This document shows, one piece after another, positions 44,105-52,241 of a stretch of 64,000 bases of DNA. Made by a program: the position numbers and the translations under genes. Source of the stretch: Roseomonas sp. KE2513 (GTDB lineage: Bacteria > Pseudomonadota > Alphaproteobacteria > Acetobacterales > Acetobacteraceae); assembly GCF_016107305.1 (NCBI RefSeq), contig NZ_RCVR01000001.1, positions 124,001 to 188,000 on the forward strand, read 5' to 3'. The first letter of the stretch is position 1. Every line of letters starts with the position of its first letter. The notes under the pieces are model-generated. The model saw only the letters and a program-made list of their open reading frames with translations. It ran no database searches and was not told where the DNA came from.

Positions 44105-44773
44105 ATGCCCAGCCATAAACCCGCGCGCCTCAAGATCTGGGGCCGCGCGAACTCCGTGAACGTGCAGAAGGTCCTCTGGTGCGCGCGGGAACTCGGCCTC
44201 CCATTCGACCGGATCGACGCCGGGATGCAGTACGGCCAGGTGGACACCCCCGCCTACCGTGTCCTCAACCCCAACGGACGCGTGCCCACCCTCCAGGACG
44301 GCGACTTCGTCCTCTGGGAGTCGAATTCCATCATGCGCTACCTCGCGCTGCGCGGCATCGAGACCGACCCGCGCGCCGCCGCCGGCCTCCTCTATCCCGA
44401 GGCGGCGGTGGAGCGCGCCCGCGTGGACCGCTGGCTCGACTGGACCCTCTCCACCCTCCAGCCCGCCGAGCGCGACCTCTTCTGGGGCACCGTCCGCACC
44501 CCGCTCGAGAAGCGCAACGCCGCCGCGATCGCCGCCTCCGCGGAGGCCACCGGCAAGCTCTGGACGATCGTGGACGGCTATCTCTCCCACGACCTGCCCT
44601 TCGTCGAAGGCCCCAACGTCACCCTCGCCGACATCGCCCTCGGCTCCTACGCCCGCCGCTGGTACGGCATCGACGTGCCGGACCGCCCGCACCTGCCGCG
44701 CATGGCCGCCTGGTACGCGCGCCTTGAGGAACGCCCCGCCTTCCAGGAGTTCATCGCCCCGCCCCTCACCTGA
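44105..44773 (+). CDS. Glutathione S-transferase family protein
   Basis: A 222-residue GST. The thioredoxin-like N-terminal domain (LKIWGRANSVNVQKVLWCAREL) has the cis-Pro loop in NPNGRVPTL and the glutathione gamma-glutamyl site in WESNSIMRYLA. The C-terminal helical domain follows (RVDRWLDWTLSTLQPAERDLF, with VTLADIALGSYARRWYGID at the N-capping box). It could conjugate or reduce electrophiles. The Ser in NSVNV would be the catalytic Ser of theta-like GSTs. ATG at 44105 follows GAGAGGAGGC. It probably shares a transcript with the desulfhydrase-family gene. Confidence 0.9.
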   Translation: MPSHKPARLKIWGRANSVNVQKVLWCARELGLPFDRIDAGMQYGQVDTPAYRVLNPNGRVPTLQDGDFVLWESNSIMRYLALRGIETDPRAAAGLLYPEAAVERARVDRWLDWTLSTLQPAERDLFWGTVRTPLEKRNAAAIAASAEATGKLWTIVDGYLSHDLPFVEGPNVTLADIALGSYARRWYGIDVPDRPHLPRMAAWYARLEERPAFQEFIAPPLT

Positions 44774-44855
44774 GCCCGCCGGAATTCTCCGCGGGAAATG
44801 ATTGAGGAACCCGCCCACGCCGTCGTCTCATGAAGGGGAGCCCAGGGAGCTCCCC

Positions 44856-45413
44856 ATGTCCGCGAGCCAGACCTCAGGCCCCCTCCGCCCCGTGCGCTAC
44901 GACGCGACGTCACGCGCCATCCACTGGCTGACTGCTCTCCTCGTCCTCGCCGGCGCCGCCCTCGGCCTCGCCATCGCCCACGCCGCCCCCAAGGACGAGG
45001 CCACGAAATACACCCTCTACGACATCCACGAGAGCATCGGCCTGACCATCCTGGCCCTCACCCTCTTCCGCCTCGCCTGGCGCATCGGCCACCCCGCGCC
45101 CCCGCTCCCCGCCGACATGCCCGCCCCCATGCGCATCCTCGCCCGCGCCAACCACGTCGCCTTCTACGCCTGGCTCCTCGCCATGCCCGTCGTCGGCTTC
45201 GTCGCGACCAATGCCTGGGGCTTTCCCGTAAAGCTCTACGGCCTCATCCCCCTGCCCGACCCCGTCGGCAAGAACGTGCCGCTCGCGGAAATCCTCACCC
45301 GCATCCATGCCGTCGCCGGCTGGATCCTCCTCGGCATGATCGCGCTCCACGTCACCGGCGCGCTCTATGACCAGTATGTCCGCCGCGACGGCACGCTGGA
45401 CCGGATGACCTGA
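44856..45413 (+). CDS. Cytochrome b561 family protein
   Basis: A 185-residue membrane cytochrome with four helices. Histidines expected to hold two b hemes are present: RAIHWLTALLVLAGAAL in helix 1, YDIHESIGLTILALTLFRLAWR in helix 2, RANHVAFYAWLLAM in helix 3, and RIHAVAGWILLGMIALHVTGALYD in helix 4. It moves electrons across or within the membrane, often as a superoxide:ubiquinone oxidoreductase (CybB). AGGGAG lies six bases before the ATG at 44856, which decides the start. The gene is 82 bases after the GST and may be in the same unit. Confidence 0.9.
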   Translation: MSASQTSGPLRPVRYDATSRAIHWLTALLVLAGAALGLAIAHAAPKDEATKYTLYDIHESIGLTILALTLFRLAWRIGHPAPPLPADMPAPMRILARANHVAFYAWLLAMPVVGFVATNAWGFPVKLYGLIPLPDPVGKNVPLAEILTRIHAVAGWILLGMIALHVTGALYDQYVRRDGTLDRMT

Positions 45414-45547
45414 ACCCGAGGCGCAGGGCAGTGCTTGGCGACACTGGGGAACGGCCGACGAATCGCAGGAACGTGTCACCCTGACAGCCGATCCACATGT
45501 CAAGATGGCTAAGCGGTAACAATCTCGAAATGGATTGGATCCTGCCC

Positions 45548-46378
45548 ATGCCCACCGAACCCACCCCCGCCACCCCGGACCTCGCCGCGCTGAAGGCACG
45601 ACAGCGCGGCACCTGGGCCTCCGGCGACTACGCCCTCATCGGCTCCACCCTGCAGATCGTCGGCGAGAGCCTCTGCGAGGCGCTCGACCTCCGCGCCGGC
45701 GAGCGCGTGCTCGATGTCGCCTCCGGCAACGGCAATGCGAGCCTCGCCGCCGCCCGCCGCTTCGCCACCGTCACCTCCTCTGACTACGTGCCCGAGCTGC
45801 TCGACCAGGGCCGCCTGCGCGCCGAGGCGAACCGCCTGCCCATCCGCTTCGAGGTCGCCGATGCCGAGGCCCTGCCCTTCGCCGACGCGCACTTCGACGT
45901 GGTGCTCTCCACCTTCGGCGTCATGTTCACGCCGGACCAGGAGAAGGCCGCGGCGGAGATGCGCCGCGTCTGCCGCCCCGGCGGCCGCATCGGCTTGGCT
46001 AACTGGACGCCCGCGGGCTTCGTCGGCCAGCTCTTCAAGCTGCTCGGCACCTTCCTCCCGCCCCCGGCCGGGGTCCGCTCCCCCGCTCTCTGGGGCACCG
46101 AGGAGCGGCTGCGGGAACTCTTCCCCGGGGCAGCCGTCGAGGTCACGCCGAGGATCTTCCACTTCCGCTACCGCTCGGCCGCCCACTGGCTGGAGGTCTT
46201 CCGCAGCTATTACGGCCCCCTGCACAAGGCCTTCCAGGCCCTCGACCCCGAGGCGCAGTCGCGGCTCGAGAAAGGCGTGTTCGACCTGCTCGGCCGCTTC
46301 GACCGGGGCGGCGGCACAGGCCTCGTCGTCGCCTCCGACTACATCGAGGCGGTCATCCGCCTTCCGCACGACTCCTGA
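45548..46378 (+). CDS. Class I SAM-dependent methyltransferase
   Basis: A 276-residue enzyme. Motif I is VLDVASGNGNASLAAARR, followed by VTSSDYVPELLDQGRLRAE, the acidic DAEALPFADAHFDVVLSTFG, and RVCRPGGRIGLANWTP. The region before motif I (LAALKARQRGTWASGDYALIG) is typical of a ubiE/Methyltransf_11-like family of unknown substrate. The start at 45548 matches this domain; ATG at 45530 or 45497 are also in frame. About 130 bases without a gene precede it. It ends 33 bases before the stop of the convergent pbpC-type gene. Confidence 0.8.
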   Translation: MPTEPTPATPDLAALKARQRGTWASGDYALIGSTLQIVGESLCEALDLRAGERVLDVASGNGNASLAAARRFATVTSSDYVPELLDQGRLRAEANRLPIRFEVADAEALPFADAHFDVVLSTFGVMFTPDQEKAAAEMRRVCRPGGRIGLANWTPAGFVGQLFKLLGTFLPPPAGVRSPALWGTEERLRELFPGAAVEVTPRIFHFRYRSAAHWLEVFRSYYGPLHKAFQALDPEAQSRLEKGVFDLLGRFDRGGGTGLVVASDYIEAVIRLPHDS

Positions 46379-46411
46379 TCCCGGCCTGGGCGGGCGGAGA
46401 GGGCCCGAAGC

Positions 46412-48442
46412 CTACTCCCCCGCCCGCACCCGAACCGGCGCGCTCACCGCCGCCCCCGTCGCGTCCAGCACCGTCACCCGGTAGAAGCCCGGCCCCGGCG
46501 GCACCCAGCCCGCCTCCCGCCGTGCCGCGCCGGAGGCCAGCGGCACGCCGTCCACGAGGAAGACCAGCGGCCGCTGCCCCCCGGCGGCGCGGATCGTCAC
46601 CGCCCCTTCCTCCACCACGGCACCGGCCGGCGGGAACAGCAGCCGCAGCCCGTCCACCGCCCGCGGCCCGCCGCCCGAGGCCCCCACCCGCTCCTCCGCT
46701 CCCGCCCGCGGTGCCGAGGGCAGCACCCCGAACACCCGTGCCAGCACCGGCAGCGCGAGCGACCGCCCCGTTGCCCCCGGGATCGCCGTCCCGTCCGGCC
46801 GCCCTACCCAGACGCCCGCCACGTGCCGCGCGTCGAACCCCACCGCCCAGGCATCCCGTCCGCCCCAGGAGGTCCCCGTCTTCCACCCCACCCCGGAGGG
46901 TCCGCCGCCCGGAAACCCCTGCACGAGAATCCTCGCCACCATCTCCGCCGCCCAGGGCCGCACCACCGGCTCCGCGGCGGTCCCTCCCCCCGGCAGCACG
47001 CGCAACGCCCCCGCTCGCCCCCCATCCCCCATCGCGGCCGTCACCCCCACCAGCTCCCGCAGCGTGATCCCGACACCACCCAGCGCGAGCGGCAGCGCCG
47101 CCCCCGCACCCGCCGGCAGCCGCGGCACCGCGCCGAGCGCCTTCAGTGAGGAGGCGAAGCGGATCGGCCCCAGCGCCTCCATCAGCGCGACGGCCGGGAG
47201 GTTCAGCGACTGCCGCAGCGCCTCCGCCGCCGTCACCCGCCCCGAGAAGCCCCGCGCGTAGTTCTCCGGCGCCCAGTCGCCGAAGCGCCGCGGCAGGTCC
47301 TCCATGACGCTGGAGGGCCGCGCCAGCCCCCGCTCGAAGGCCATGGCATAGAGCAGCGGCTTCAGCGCCGAACCCGGCGAGCGTACCGCCCGCGTCAGGT
47401 CCATCGCCCCCGCTCGCCCCTCCGCCAGCCACTCCCCGCCGACCAGCGCCCGCACCTCCCGCGTCCGCAAGTCCGCCACCAAGATCGCCACCGACCCTCG
47501 CGCCGGCAGCCCGGCCAGCACCTCCGCCGCCAGCCCCTCCATTCCCCGCTGCAAGCCCGCATCGAGGGTCGTCCGCACCACCTCGGCCGGCCCGCGCGCC
47601 ACCTCCCGCGAAAGATGCGGCGCCAGCCTCGGCATCGCCCGCCGGGCGGAGGGCGCCGCCTCCGCCAGCGCCGCCACCCGCTCCACCTCAGGCAGCGCCG
47701 CCGCCCCGCGTCGCCGCAGCACCGCATTCCGCGCCGCCAGCGCCTCGGAGGGTTGCCGATCCGGCCGCAACGCCTCCGGCCGCCGCGGCACCGCCACCAG
47801 CAGCGCCGCCTCCGCCACCCCCACACGCTCAGCCGGCCGCCCGAACCAGGCGAGCGCTCCCGCCCGAACCCCCTCCAGGTTCCCCCCCATCGGCGCCAGC
47901 GTCAGCCAAGCCCGCAGCACCCCGGATTTTCCCAGCCGCCACTCCAGCTGCATTGCCCGGAAGGCTTCGATCGCCTTGCTCCGCAGCGTCCGCGGCCGCG
48001 GCTCCAGCAATCGCGCCGCCTGCATGGACAGCGTGGAACCGCCCGAGACCACCCGCCCCGCCCGCGCCCACCCCACCGCCGCCCGCGCGACCGCGATCGG
48101 ATCGACGCCGAAGTGCCAGCGGAACCGCCGGTCCTCCGCCGCCACCAGCAGGTCCACCAGCATCCGCGGCACCTCCTCTGCCGAGACCGGCAGCCGCCAA
48201 ACCCCGCCCGGCGCCGGCAGGGCCGAGAGCACCCGCCCCTCTCGGTCCACCACCACCCGCCCCACCGCCTCCAGCCGCGAGAGATCCGGTGGAAACACCC
48301 GGTCGAGCACCAGCAACGCCCCGAGCAGCAGCGCCAACGCTCCGCCCAACCCCAGCCCGATCCGCCCAAGCGGCCCGATGCGCCGAGCAGGCCCTACCCG
48401 CCCAGCGCCACCGCCGCCGGCCGCCGCTTCCGCCTCCTCCAC
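46412..48442 (-). CDS. pbpC: Penicillin-binding protein 1C (bifunctional class A PBP)
   Basis: A 676-residue protein. One N-terminal helix (IGLGLGGALALLLGALLVLD) is followed by the glycosyltransferase-51 domain with VAAEDRRFRWHFGVDP (catalytic Glu) and VSGGSTLSMQAARLL, then the transpeptidase with the SxxK box in SPGSALKPLLYAM, SLN in RQSLNLPAV, and KTG in GWKTGTSWGG. A C-terminal BiPBP_C domain of about 90 residues completes it. It polymerises and cross-links peptidoglycan. The GTG at 48442 lies four bases after the methyltransferase stop, so the two genes are tightly linked. The usual alpha-2-macroglobulin partner is about 8.3 kb away. Confidence 0.92.
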   Translation of the reverse strand: MEEAEAAAGGGGAGRVGPARRIGPLGRIGLGLGGALALLLGALLVLDRVFPPDLSRLEAVGRVVVDREGRVLSALPAPGGVWRLPVSAEEVPRMLVDLLVAAEDRRFRWHFGVDPIAVARAAVGWARAGRVVSGGSTLSMQAARLLEPRPRTLRSKAIEAFRAMQLEWRLGKSGVLRAWLTLAPMGGNLEGVRAGALAWFGRPAERVGVAEAALLVAVPRRPEALRPDRQPSEALAARNAVLRRRGAAALPEVERVAALAEAAPSARRAMPRLAPHLSREVARGPAEVVRTTLDAGLQRGMEGLAAEVLAGLPARGSVAILVADLRTREVRALVGGEWLAEGRAGAMDLTRAVRSPGSALKPLLYAMAFERGLARPSSVMEDLPRRFGDWAPENYARGFSGRVTAAEALRQSLNLPAVALMEALGPIRFASSLKALGAVPRLPAGAGAALPLALGGVGITLRELVGVTAAMGDGGRAGALRVLPGGGTAAEPVVRPWAAEMVARILVQGFPGGGPSGVGWKTGTSWGGRDAWAVGFDARHVAGVWVGRPDGTAIPGATGRSLALPVLARVFGVLPSAPRAGAEERVGASGGGPRAVDGLRLLFPPAGAVVEEGAVTIRAAGGQRPLVFLVDGVPLASGAARREAGWVPPGPGFYRVTVLDATGAAVSAPVRVRAGE

Positions 48443-48446
48443 GCGC

Positions 48447-49232
48447 CTAGCCCGGCACGGTCCCGCGAACCGCGTTGGCCTGCGCCTCCCAGACAAGGCC
48501 TCCATCCGCCTCCACCAGCCGCGCCCTCGCCCCCTGCCGCACCCGCTCCAACTCCGCCGCCCCCAGCCCCGCCAGCGGCTGCGCCACGCTCCCTGCCATC
48601 AGCACCGTCGCCCAATACGCCTCGAAATCCGCGAAGCTCTGCCGCACGCGGATCTCCCGCGTCTCCACCCCGGCCAGCCCCGCCCGCTCCCACAAGCCCC
48701 GCAGCGCTTCGGTGCCCGCGGCCTCCACGCTCGGCGGGAATGGCGGCACGACGCCGATCTCGCGCAGCGCCGCCTGCACGGGCGTGTAGGGAAATCCGCC
48801 GCCGAGGATGTCCCAGGCATAGGCCGCGACCAGCCCGCCCGGCCGCACCACCCGCACCATCTCCGCCACCCCCTGCGCCGGCTCCGGCACGAAGAAGATC
48901 ACGAGGGCCATGACCGCCGCGTCAAAGCGCGCATCCTCGAAAGGCAGGGTCATCGCATCCGCCCGCCCGAACCGCGCCAGCCGCCCCGCCGGCCGCCCCC
49001 GCGCGAAGAGAAGCTGCTCCTCCGAGGGATCCACCCCTTCCACCGCCAGGGGCGCGCATCGCTCCACGATCAGCTCCGTGAAGGCCCCGCTGCCGCAGCC
49101 GACATCCACCCATTCCAGCCCCTGCGCGGGCGCCAGCCAGTCGAGGAACACCTCCCCCGCCATCCGGCTCCACACCCCCATGGACCGCTCATAGGCACCG
49201 CCGTCCACGAAGCGGATCGCGCTCTCGGCCAT
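48447..49232 (-). CDS. Class I SAM-dependent methyltransferase
   Basis: A 261-residue enzyme. Motif I is WVDVGCGSGAFTELIV, with VEGVDPSEEQLLFARGR for motif II, DAMTLPFEDARFDAAVMALV for III and VRVVRPGGLVAAYAWDI. It belongs to the same broad superfamily as the one at 45548-46378 but the two are not close copies. GGAGGAAGG precedes the ATG at 49232. pbpC begins four bases after its stop, which suggests a joint transcript; a role in envelope metabolism is possible but not shown. Confidence 0.85.
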   Translation of the reverse strand: MAESAIRFVDGGAYERSMGVWSRMAGEVFLDWLAPAQGLEWVDVGCGSGAFTELIVERCAPLAVEGVDPSEEQLLFARGRPAGRLARFGRADAMTLPFEDARFDAAVMALVIFFVPEPAQGVAEMVRVVRPGGLVAAYAWDILGGGFPYTPVQAALREIGVVPPFPPSVEAAGTEALRGLWERAGLAGVETREIRVRQSFADFEAYWATVLMAGSVAQPLAGLGAAELERVRQGARARLVEADGGLVWEAQANAVRGTVPG

Positions 49233-49386
49233 GGCCGTCCTTCCTCCCGCACCGTGCGGCGCCCACCGCGCCGATACACGCCCGCAGCCTCGCGCAGCCG
49301 CCCCGCCGCCGCAAAGATTTCCGCGCGACATCGCCATGACACCACGCCCCTGGCACCGCGCCCCGCCGATCGCTATCTTTCCCGCC

Positions 49387-49755
49387 ATGCCCCTCTCGGA
49401 CATGCACCCCCAGGCAGCATCGTCCACGCCGAAGCCGGCGAAGGCCCCGCCGCGCCCGCCCCGCGCCACGCATATCCGCCGCGAACCCGGCGGCACCCGC
49501 GTCACCTTCGGCACCGCCACCGTCACCACCCGCAAGCCCGCCCGCGCCGAGGTCGAGCACAACGTCGAGGCCAGTACCGAGGCCCTTCGCCGCGCCGGCG
49601 ACCGCCTCGCCCGCCCCGGCATCCGCCTCCCCGCCCGCAAGAACGTCCCCCTCTTCGAGGCGGACCCCGACCGCCCCGGCGGTTTCCTCCGCAGGCTGAA
49701 CGGCCGCACCGAGCGCGGCATCCTCGAGAACGGCCGCTTCACCGTCACCGATTGA
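49387..49755 (+). CDS. Unknown 122-residue protein upstream of a zeta-type kinase, candidate antitoxin
   Basis: From the ATG at 49387. The first 35 residues are Pro/Ala/Lys-rich and probably disordered; then comes a compact part with THIRREPGGTRVTFGTATV, ASTEALRRAGDRLARPGIRL and, at the end, GFLRRLNGRTERGILENGRF. I do not recognise the family. It is separated from the zeta-like kinase gene by only nine bases and is in the same direction, which is the arrangement of antitoxin before toxin. It is basic, which is unlike epsilon antitoxin, so it may act another way. Confidence 0.65.
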   Translation: MPLSDMHPQAASSTPKPAKAPPRPPRATHIRREPGGTRVTFGTATVTTRKPARAEVEHNVEASTEALRRAGDRLARPGIRLPARKNVPLFEADPDRPGGFLRRLNGRTERGILENGRFTVTD

Positions 49756-49764
49756 CGAGCCTGA

Positions 49765-50493
49765 TTGACCTCGCTTCGGGCCGCCACCGAGCTCGTCCGC
49801 CTCGCCCAGGCCCGGACCAGGAAGCCGCTCGCCGTCGTCCTCGCCGGCCATAACGGCTCCGGCAAGTCCACCCTGTGGTACCGCTTGCTGGCCGACCGCC
49901 TGCGCATTCCGCTGGTCAACGCCGACCGCCTGATGCTCTCCATCCTCCCCGAACCCGGGCCGGACGGCCACCTCACGCCCTGGGCCGCGACGCTGCGCGA
50001 CACCGACCGCGGCTGGATGGCCGTGGCTCAGCAAGGAGTGCAGGCCTTCGTCGCTCAGGCCATGGGCGCCAAGGTCCCCTTCGCCATGGAGACCGTCTTC
50101 TCCCACTGGCAGCCGCGCCCGGACGGCACCACCGCCTCCAAGATCGACCTCATCCGCGACATGCAGCGCGCCGGCTACTTCGTGCTGCTGATCTTCGTCG
50201 GCCTTGAAAGCGCGGACCTCTCCATCCTCCGTGTGCAAACCCGCGTCGCCGCGGGTGGCCACGGCATCGACGAACCCACCCTACGCCGCCGCTTCCCCCG
50301 CACCCAGCGCGCCATCGCCGAGGCGCTCCGCGTCGCCGACGCCGCCATCCTCACCGACAACAGCCGCGCGCCCCGCCAGGCCTTCACCGTCTGCCGCATC
50401 CAGCTCGGCGCCGCCGGCCTCTACGACATCCGCGACGCCGGAACCCCGCCCCCCGCCATCGCCGCCTGGCTCCCGCTGATCAGCCCGGCCTAG
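49765..50493 (+). CDS. Zeta-toxin-like P-loop kinase
   Basis: A 242-residue protein with Walker A GHNGSGKST at residues 28-36, followed by the zeta-type PLVNADRLML (Asp in NAD), AMETVFSHW, and DLIRDMQRAGYFVLLIFVGL, ending with an Arg-rich lid (EPTLRRRFPRTQRAIAEAL). This order matches zeta/PezT kinases, which phosphorylate UDP-N-acetyl sugars and block cell wall synthesis, and related non-toxic kinases of the same fold. There is no ATG; a TTG at 49765 is the first good start. It ends 14 bases before the stop of the convergent oxidoreductase gene. Confidence 0.82.
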   Translation: MTSLRAATELVRLAQARTRKPLAVVLAGHNGSGKSTLWYRLLADRLRIPLVNADRLMLSILPEPGPDGHLTPWAATLRDTDRGWMAVAQQGVQAFVAQAMGAKVPFAMETVFSHWQPRPDGTTASKIDLIRDMQRAGYFVLLIFVGLESADLSILRVQTRVAAGGHGIDEPTLRRRFPRTQRAIAEALRVADAAILTDNSRAPRQAFTVCRIQLGAAGLYDIRDAGTPPPAIAAWLPLISPA

Positions 50494-50507
50494 AGGGTGT
50501 TGCGGAC

Positions 50508-51185
50508 CTAACCGGCGGTTGCGGAAGGACGAAAGGTGGCTTCGCCCCCTCCCGCCGGTACCGACCCTGACCCGTTCGACGCGCCAGGGCGGGGGAAGAC
50601 GGCTGCAGCAAGGTTTCTGCCGATCTCGGCGGCGCGGCGCAGCGCCTTCTCCCTGGCAGGGGCATCGACGCTCAGCAGGATGTCCGATCCTACCACGGGG
50701 GCGCCGCAATAGCCGAAGATCCCATGATCGATCTGCGTCCGCATGGCATCCGTGTAGCCGTGCCTGGCGTAGGTTCCCCCGTCCGCACCGCCGATGCCGA
50801 CGAGTTGCACGGATAAGCGGCCGAGCTTTTTCACGGTCGGCCCTTCGGACGCGTCGTCGTAGGCCCAGCCCTGGGTGAAGACGCGGTCTATCCACCCTTT
50901 CATCAGCCCGGGCATGGACCACCAGTAGACGGGATAAACAAGCACCAGCAGATCGGCCCGGTCGATGCGACGTTGTTCGGCCAGGATATCGGCCGCGGCG
51001 GGAACGTGGCCGTTGAAGAACGCGCGATCTGCCGCGTTGAAGCGCGGGTCGAAGCCCTCGGCCGCCAAATCGGCCATCTCCGTCGTACGCCCCGACTCCC
51101 CTCCGAAGCCCTTGGCCACTTGGTGCGCGACCGCGTGGGTGAAGGAGGAGGCATCAGGGTGTGAGGTGACGATGAGGGCGTGCAT
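50508..51185 (-). CDS. NAD(P)H-dependent oxidoreductase, NQO1/MdaB type
   Basis: A 225-residue flavodoxin-fold enzyme. MHALIVTSHPDASSFTHAVAH gives the FMN/FAD phosphate loop, and YPVYWWSMPGLMKGWIDRVFTQGWAYD is the hallmark of NQO1, MdaB and KefF relatives. It reduces quinones by two electrons and protects from electrophiles. About 25 residues past the usual end (after VFPRPGA) are probably flexible. The gene is divergent from a TetR regulator with 74 bases between the starts, and the AT-rich gap carries an inverted repeat, so it is very likely controlled by that regulator. Confidence 0.88.
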   Translation of the reverse strand: MHALIVTSHPDASSFTHAVAHQVAKGFGGESGRTTEMADLAAEGFDPRFNAADRAFFNGHVPAAADILAEQRRIDRADLLVLVYPVYWWSMPGLMKGWIDRVFTQGWAYDDASEGPTVKKLGRLSVQLVGIGGADGGTYARHGYTDAMRTQIDHGIFGYCGAPVVGSDILLSVDAPAREKALRRAAEIGRNLAAAVFPRPGASNGSGSVPAGGGEATFRPSATAG

Positions 51186-51225
51186 GAGAGGCCTCGGGAC
51201 AGGTTTGCGAAGGGGTGGCGGCTCG

Positions 51226-51256
51226 ATATACTAAAAGTAACCTACTAATGGTATAT
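51226..51256. promoter_or_regulatory. AT-rich operator between the oxidoreductase and TetR genes
   Basis: ATATAC (51226-51231) faces GTATAT (51251-51256), with TACTAA direct copies at 51229-51234 and 51243-51248 between and beside them. This 40-base AT-rich island stands out in the GC-rich surroundings. It lies just before the TetR start at 51260 and is a probable TetR operator and shared promoter. Confidence 0.5.
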
Positions 51257-51259
51257 AAA

Positions 51260-51877
51260 ATGTCAAGTACGTCACACACCGGGACCGCCCACTCCCCGGC
51301 TCGTCGCCGCTTGTCCCGCGAGGAGCGGCAGGCACAGCTGATCGATACGGCCCAACGCCTCGTTCGGGAGGAAGGGACGGATGCGCTGACCCTGGGGCGG
51401 CTGGCTCAGGAGGCCGGCGTGACCAAGCCCGTGGTCTACGACCACTTCGGCACGCGCGATGGCCTCCTCGTCGCGCTGTACCGCCACTACGACGCCCTCC
51501 AGAATGCCGCCCTTGACGCCGCGCTAGCGGCCTGCAGCCCCAGCCTGGCGGAGCGGGCGGAGGTCATCGCCTCGGCCTACGTAAGATGCGTCCTGACGCA
51601 GGGACAGGAGATCCCCGGCGTGGCGGCCGCACTGGCTGGTGCCCCGGGGATGGATGCCCTGAAGCGAGGCTACCAGACGGACTTCATCGCGAAGTGCCGC
51701 CGCGTGCTCGAGCCGTTCGCTGGGGGTGGAAGGCTTACGTTGGCAAGCCTCTGGGCGATGCTGGGAGCGGCGGACGCCGTCTCCGATGCAGCGGCGCGCG
51801 GTGAGATCAGAGCGGGAGAGGCGACGGACGAACTGTGCCGCAACATCATCTCCATGGTGGATCGCCACCGGGCCTGA
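51260..51877 (+). CDS. TetR-family transcriptional regulator
   Basis: A 205-residue regulator. The DNA-binding helix-turn-helix is LTLGRLAQEAGVTKPVVYDHFGTRDGLLVALY near residues 44-75, the pattern of AcrR/TetR repressors, with a C-terminal ligand and dimer domain (about 130 residues). Three starts are in frame (GTG 51215, ATG 51248, ATG 51260); I use 51260 because it lies outside the AT-rich operator. It likely represses the divergent quinone reductase gene and itself, and is released by an electrophile or quinone. The following gene-poor stretch includes a G14 tract. Confidence 0.85.
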   Translation: MSSTSHTGTAHSPARRRLSREERQAQLIDTAQRLVREEGTDALTLGRLAQEAGVTKPVVYDHFGTRDGLLVALYRHYDALQNAALDAALAACSPSLAERAEVIASAYVRCVLTQGQEIPGVAAALAGAPGMDALKRGYQTDFIAKCRRVLEPFAGGGRLTLASLWAMLGAADAVSDAAARGEIRAGEATDELCRNIISMVDRHRA

Positions 51878-52241
51878 CGCCTTTCCGAAGGCAGCATGGA
51901 CGGCACGCTCGTAGATACGCTTCCCACCCAAAGCGGTCCTGCCGCTGGCCGTCCGCACAACCGCTCATTAGGTCCGTAACACGCTCCAGAGCAAACCCCG
52001 ACCAGGCCTCATCACCGCGAGAGGGCGCAACCATCCCATTCGCCTCCGACAGTGCTTGCCGCCCCCTCCGGGGGGGGGGGGGGCCGCGCCCGGCTGAAAG
52101 CAACGGACAACCTGGTATTCCCTCCGGACTTATCCAAACCACGGGTGCCGCCGTGACGGCGCAGCAACGGGCCAGTCCCGGAAAGGTGGAGAGAATGGCT
52201 TGGACGCGCTGAAGACGGGCACGAATACCCACCAGGGCTCG
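51878..52241. other. Gene-poor stretch with G14 tract
   Basis: No convincing gene in these 364 bases. The one feature is a run of 14 G residues at 52070-52083, after a C-rich segment (GCCCCCTCC) that could pair with it. It precedes the EamA-type transporter gene. Confidence 0.5.
52070..52083. repeat. Poly-G tract (G14)
   Basis: A 14-base G homopolymer, the longest single-base run in the window, about 160 bases upstream of the EamA-type transporter start at 52242. Confidence 0.8.

Noticed and set aside
44776-44797. CCCGC...GCGGG hairpin after the GST gene
   Set aside because: Short with a bulge and no T tract; genes on both sides may be cotranscribed.
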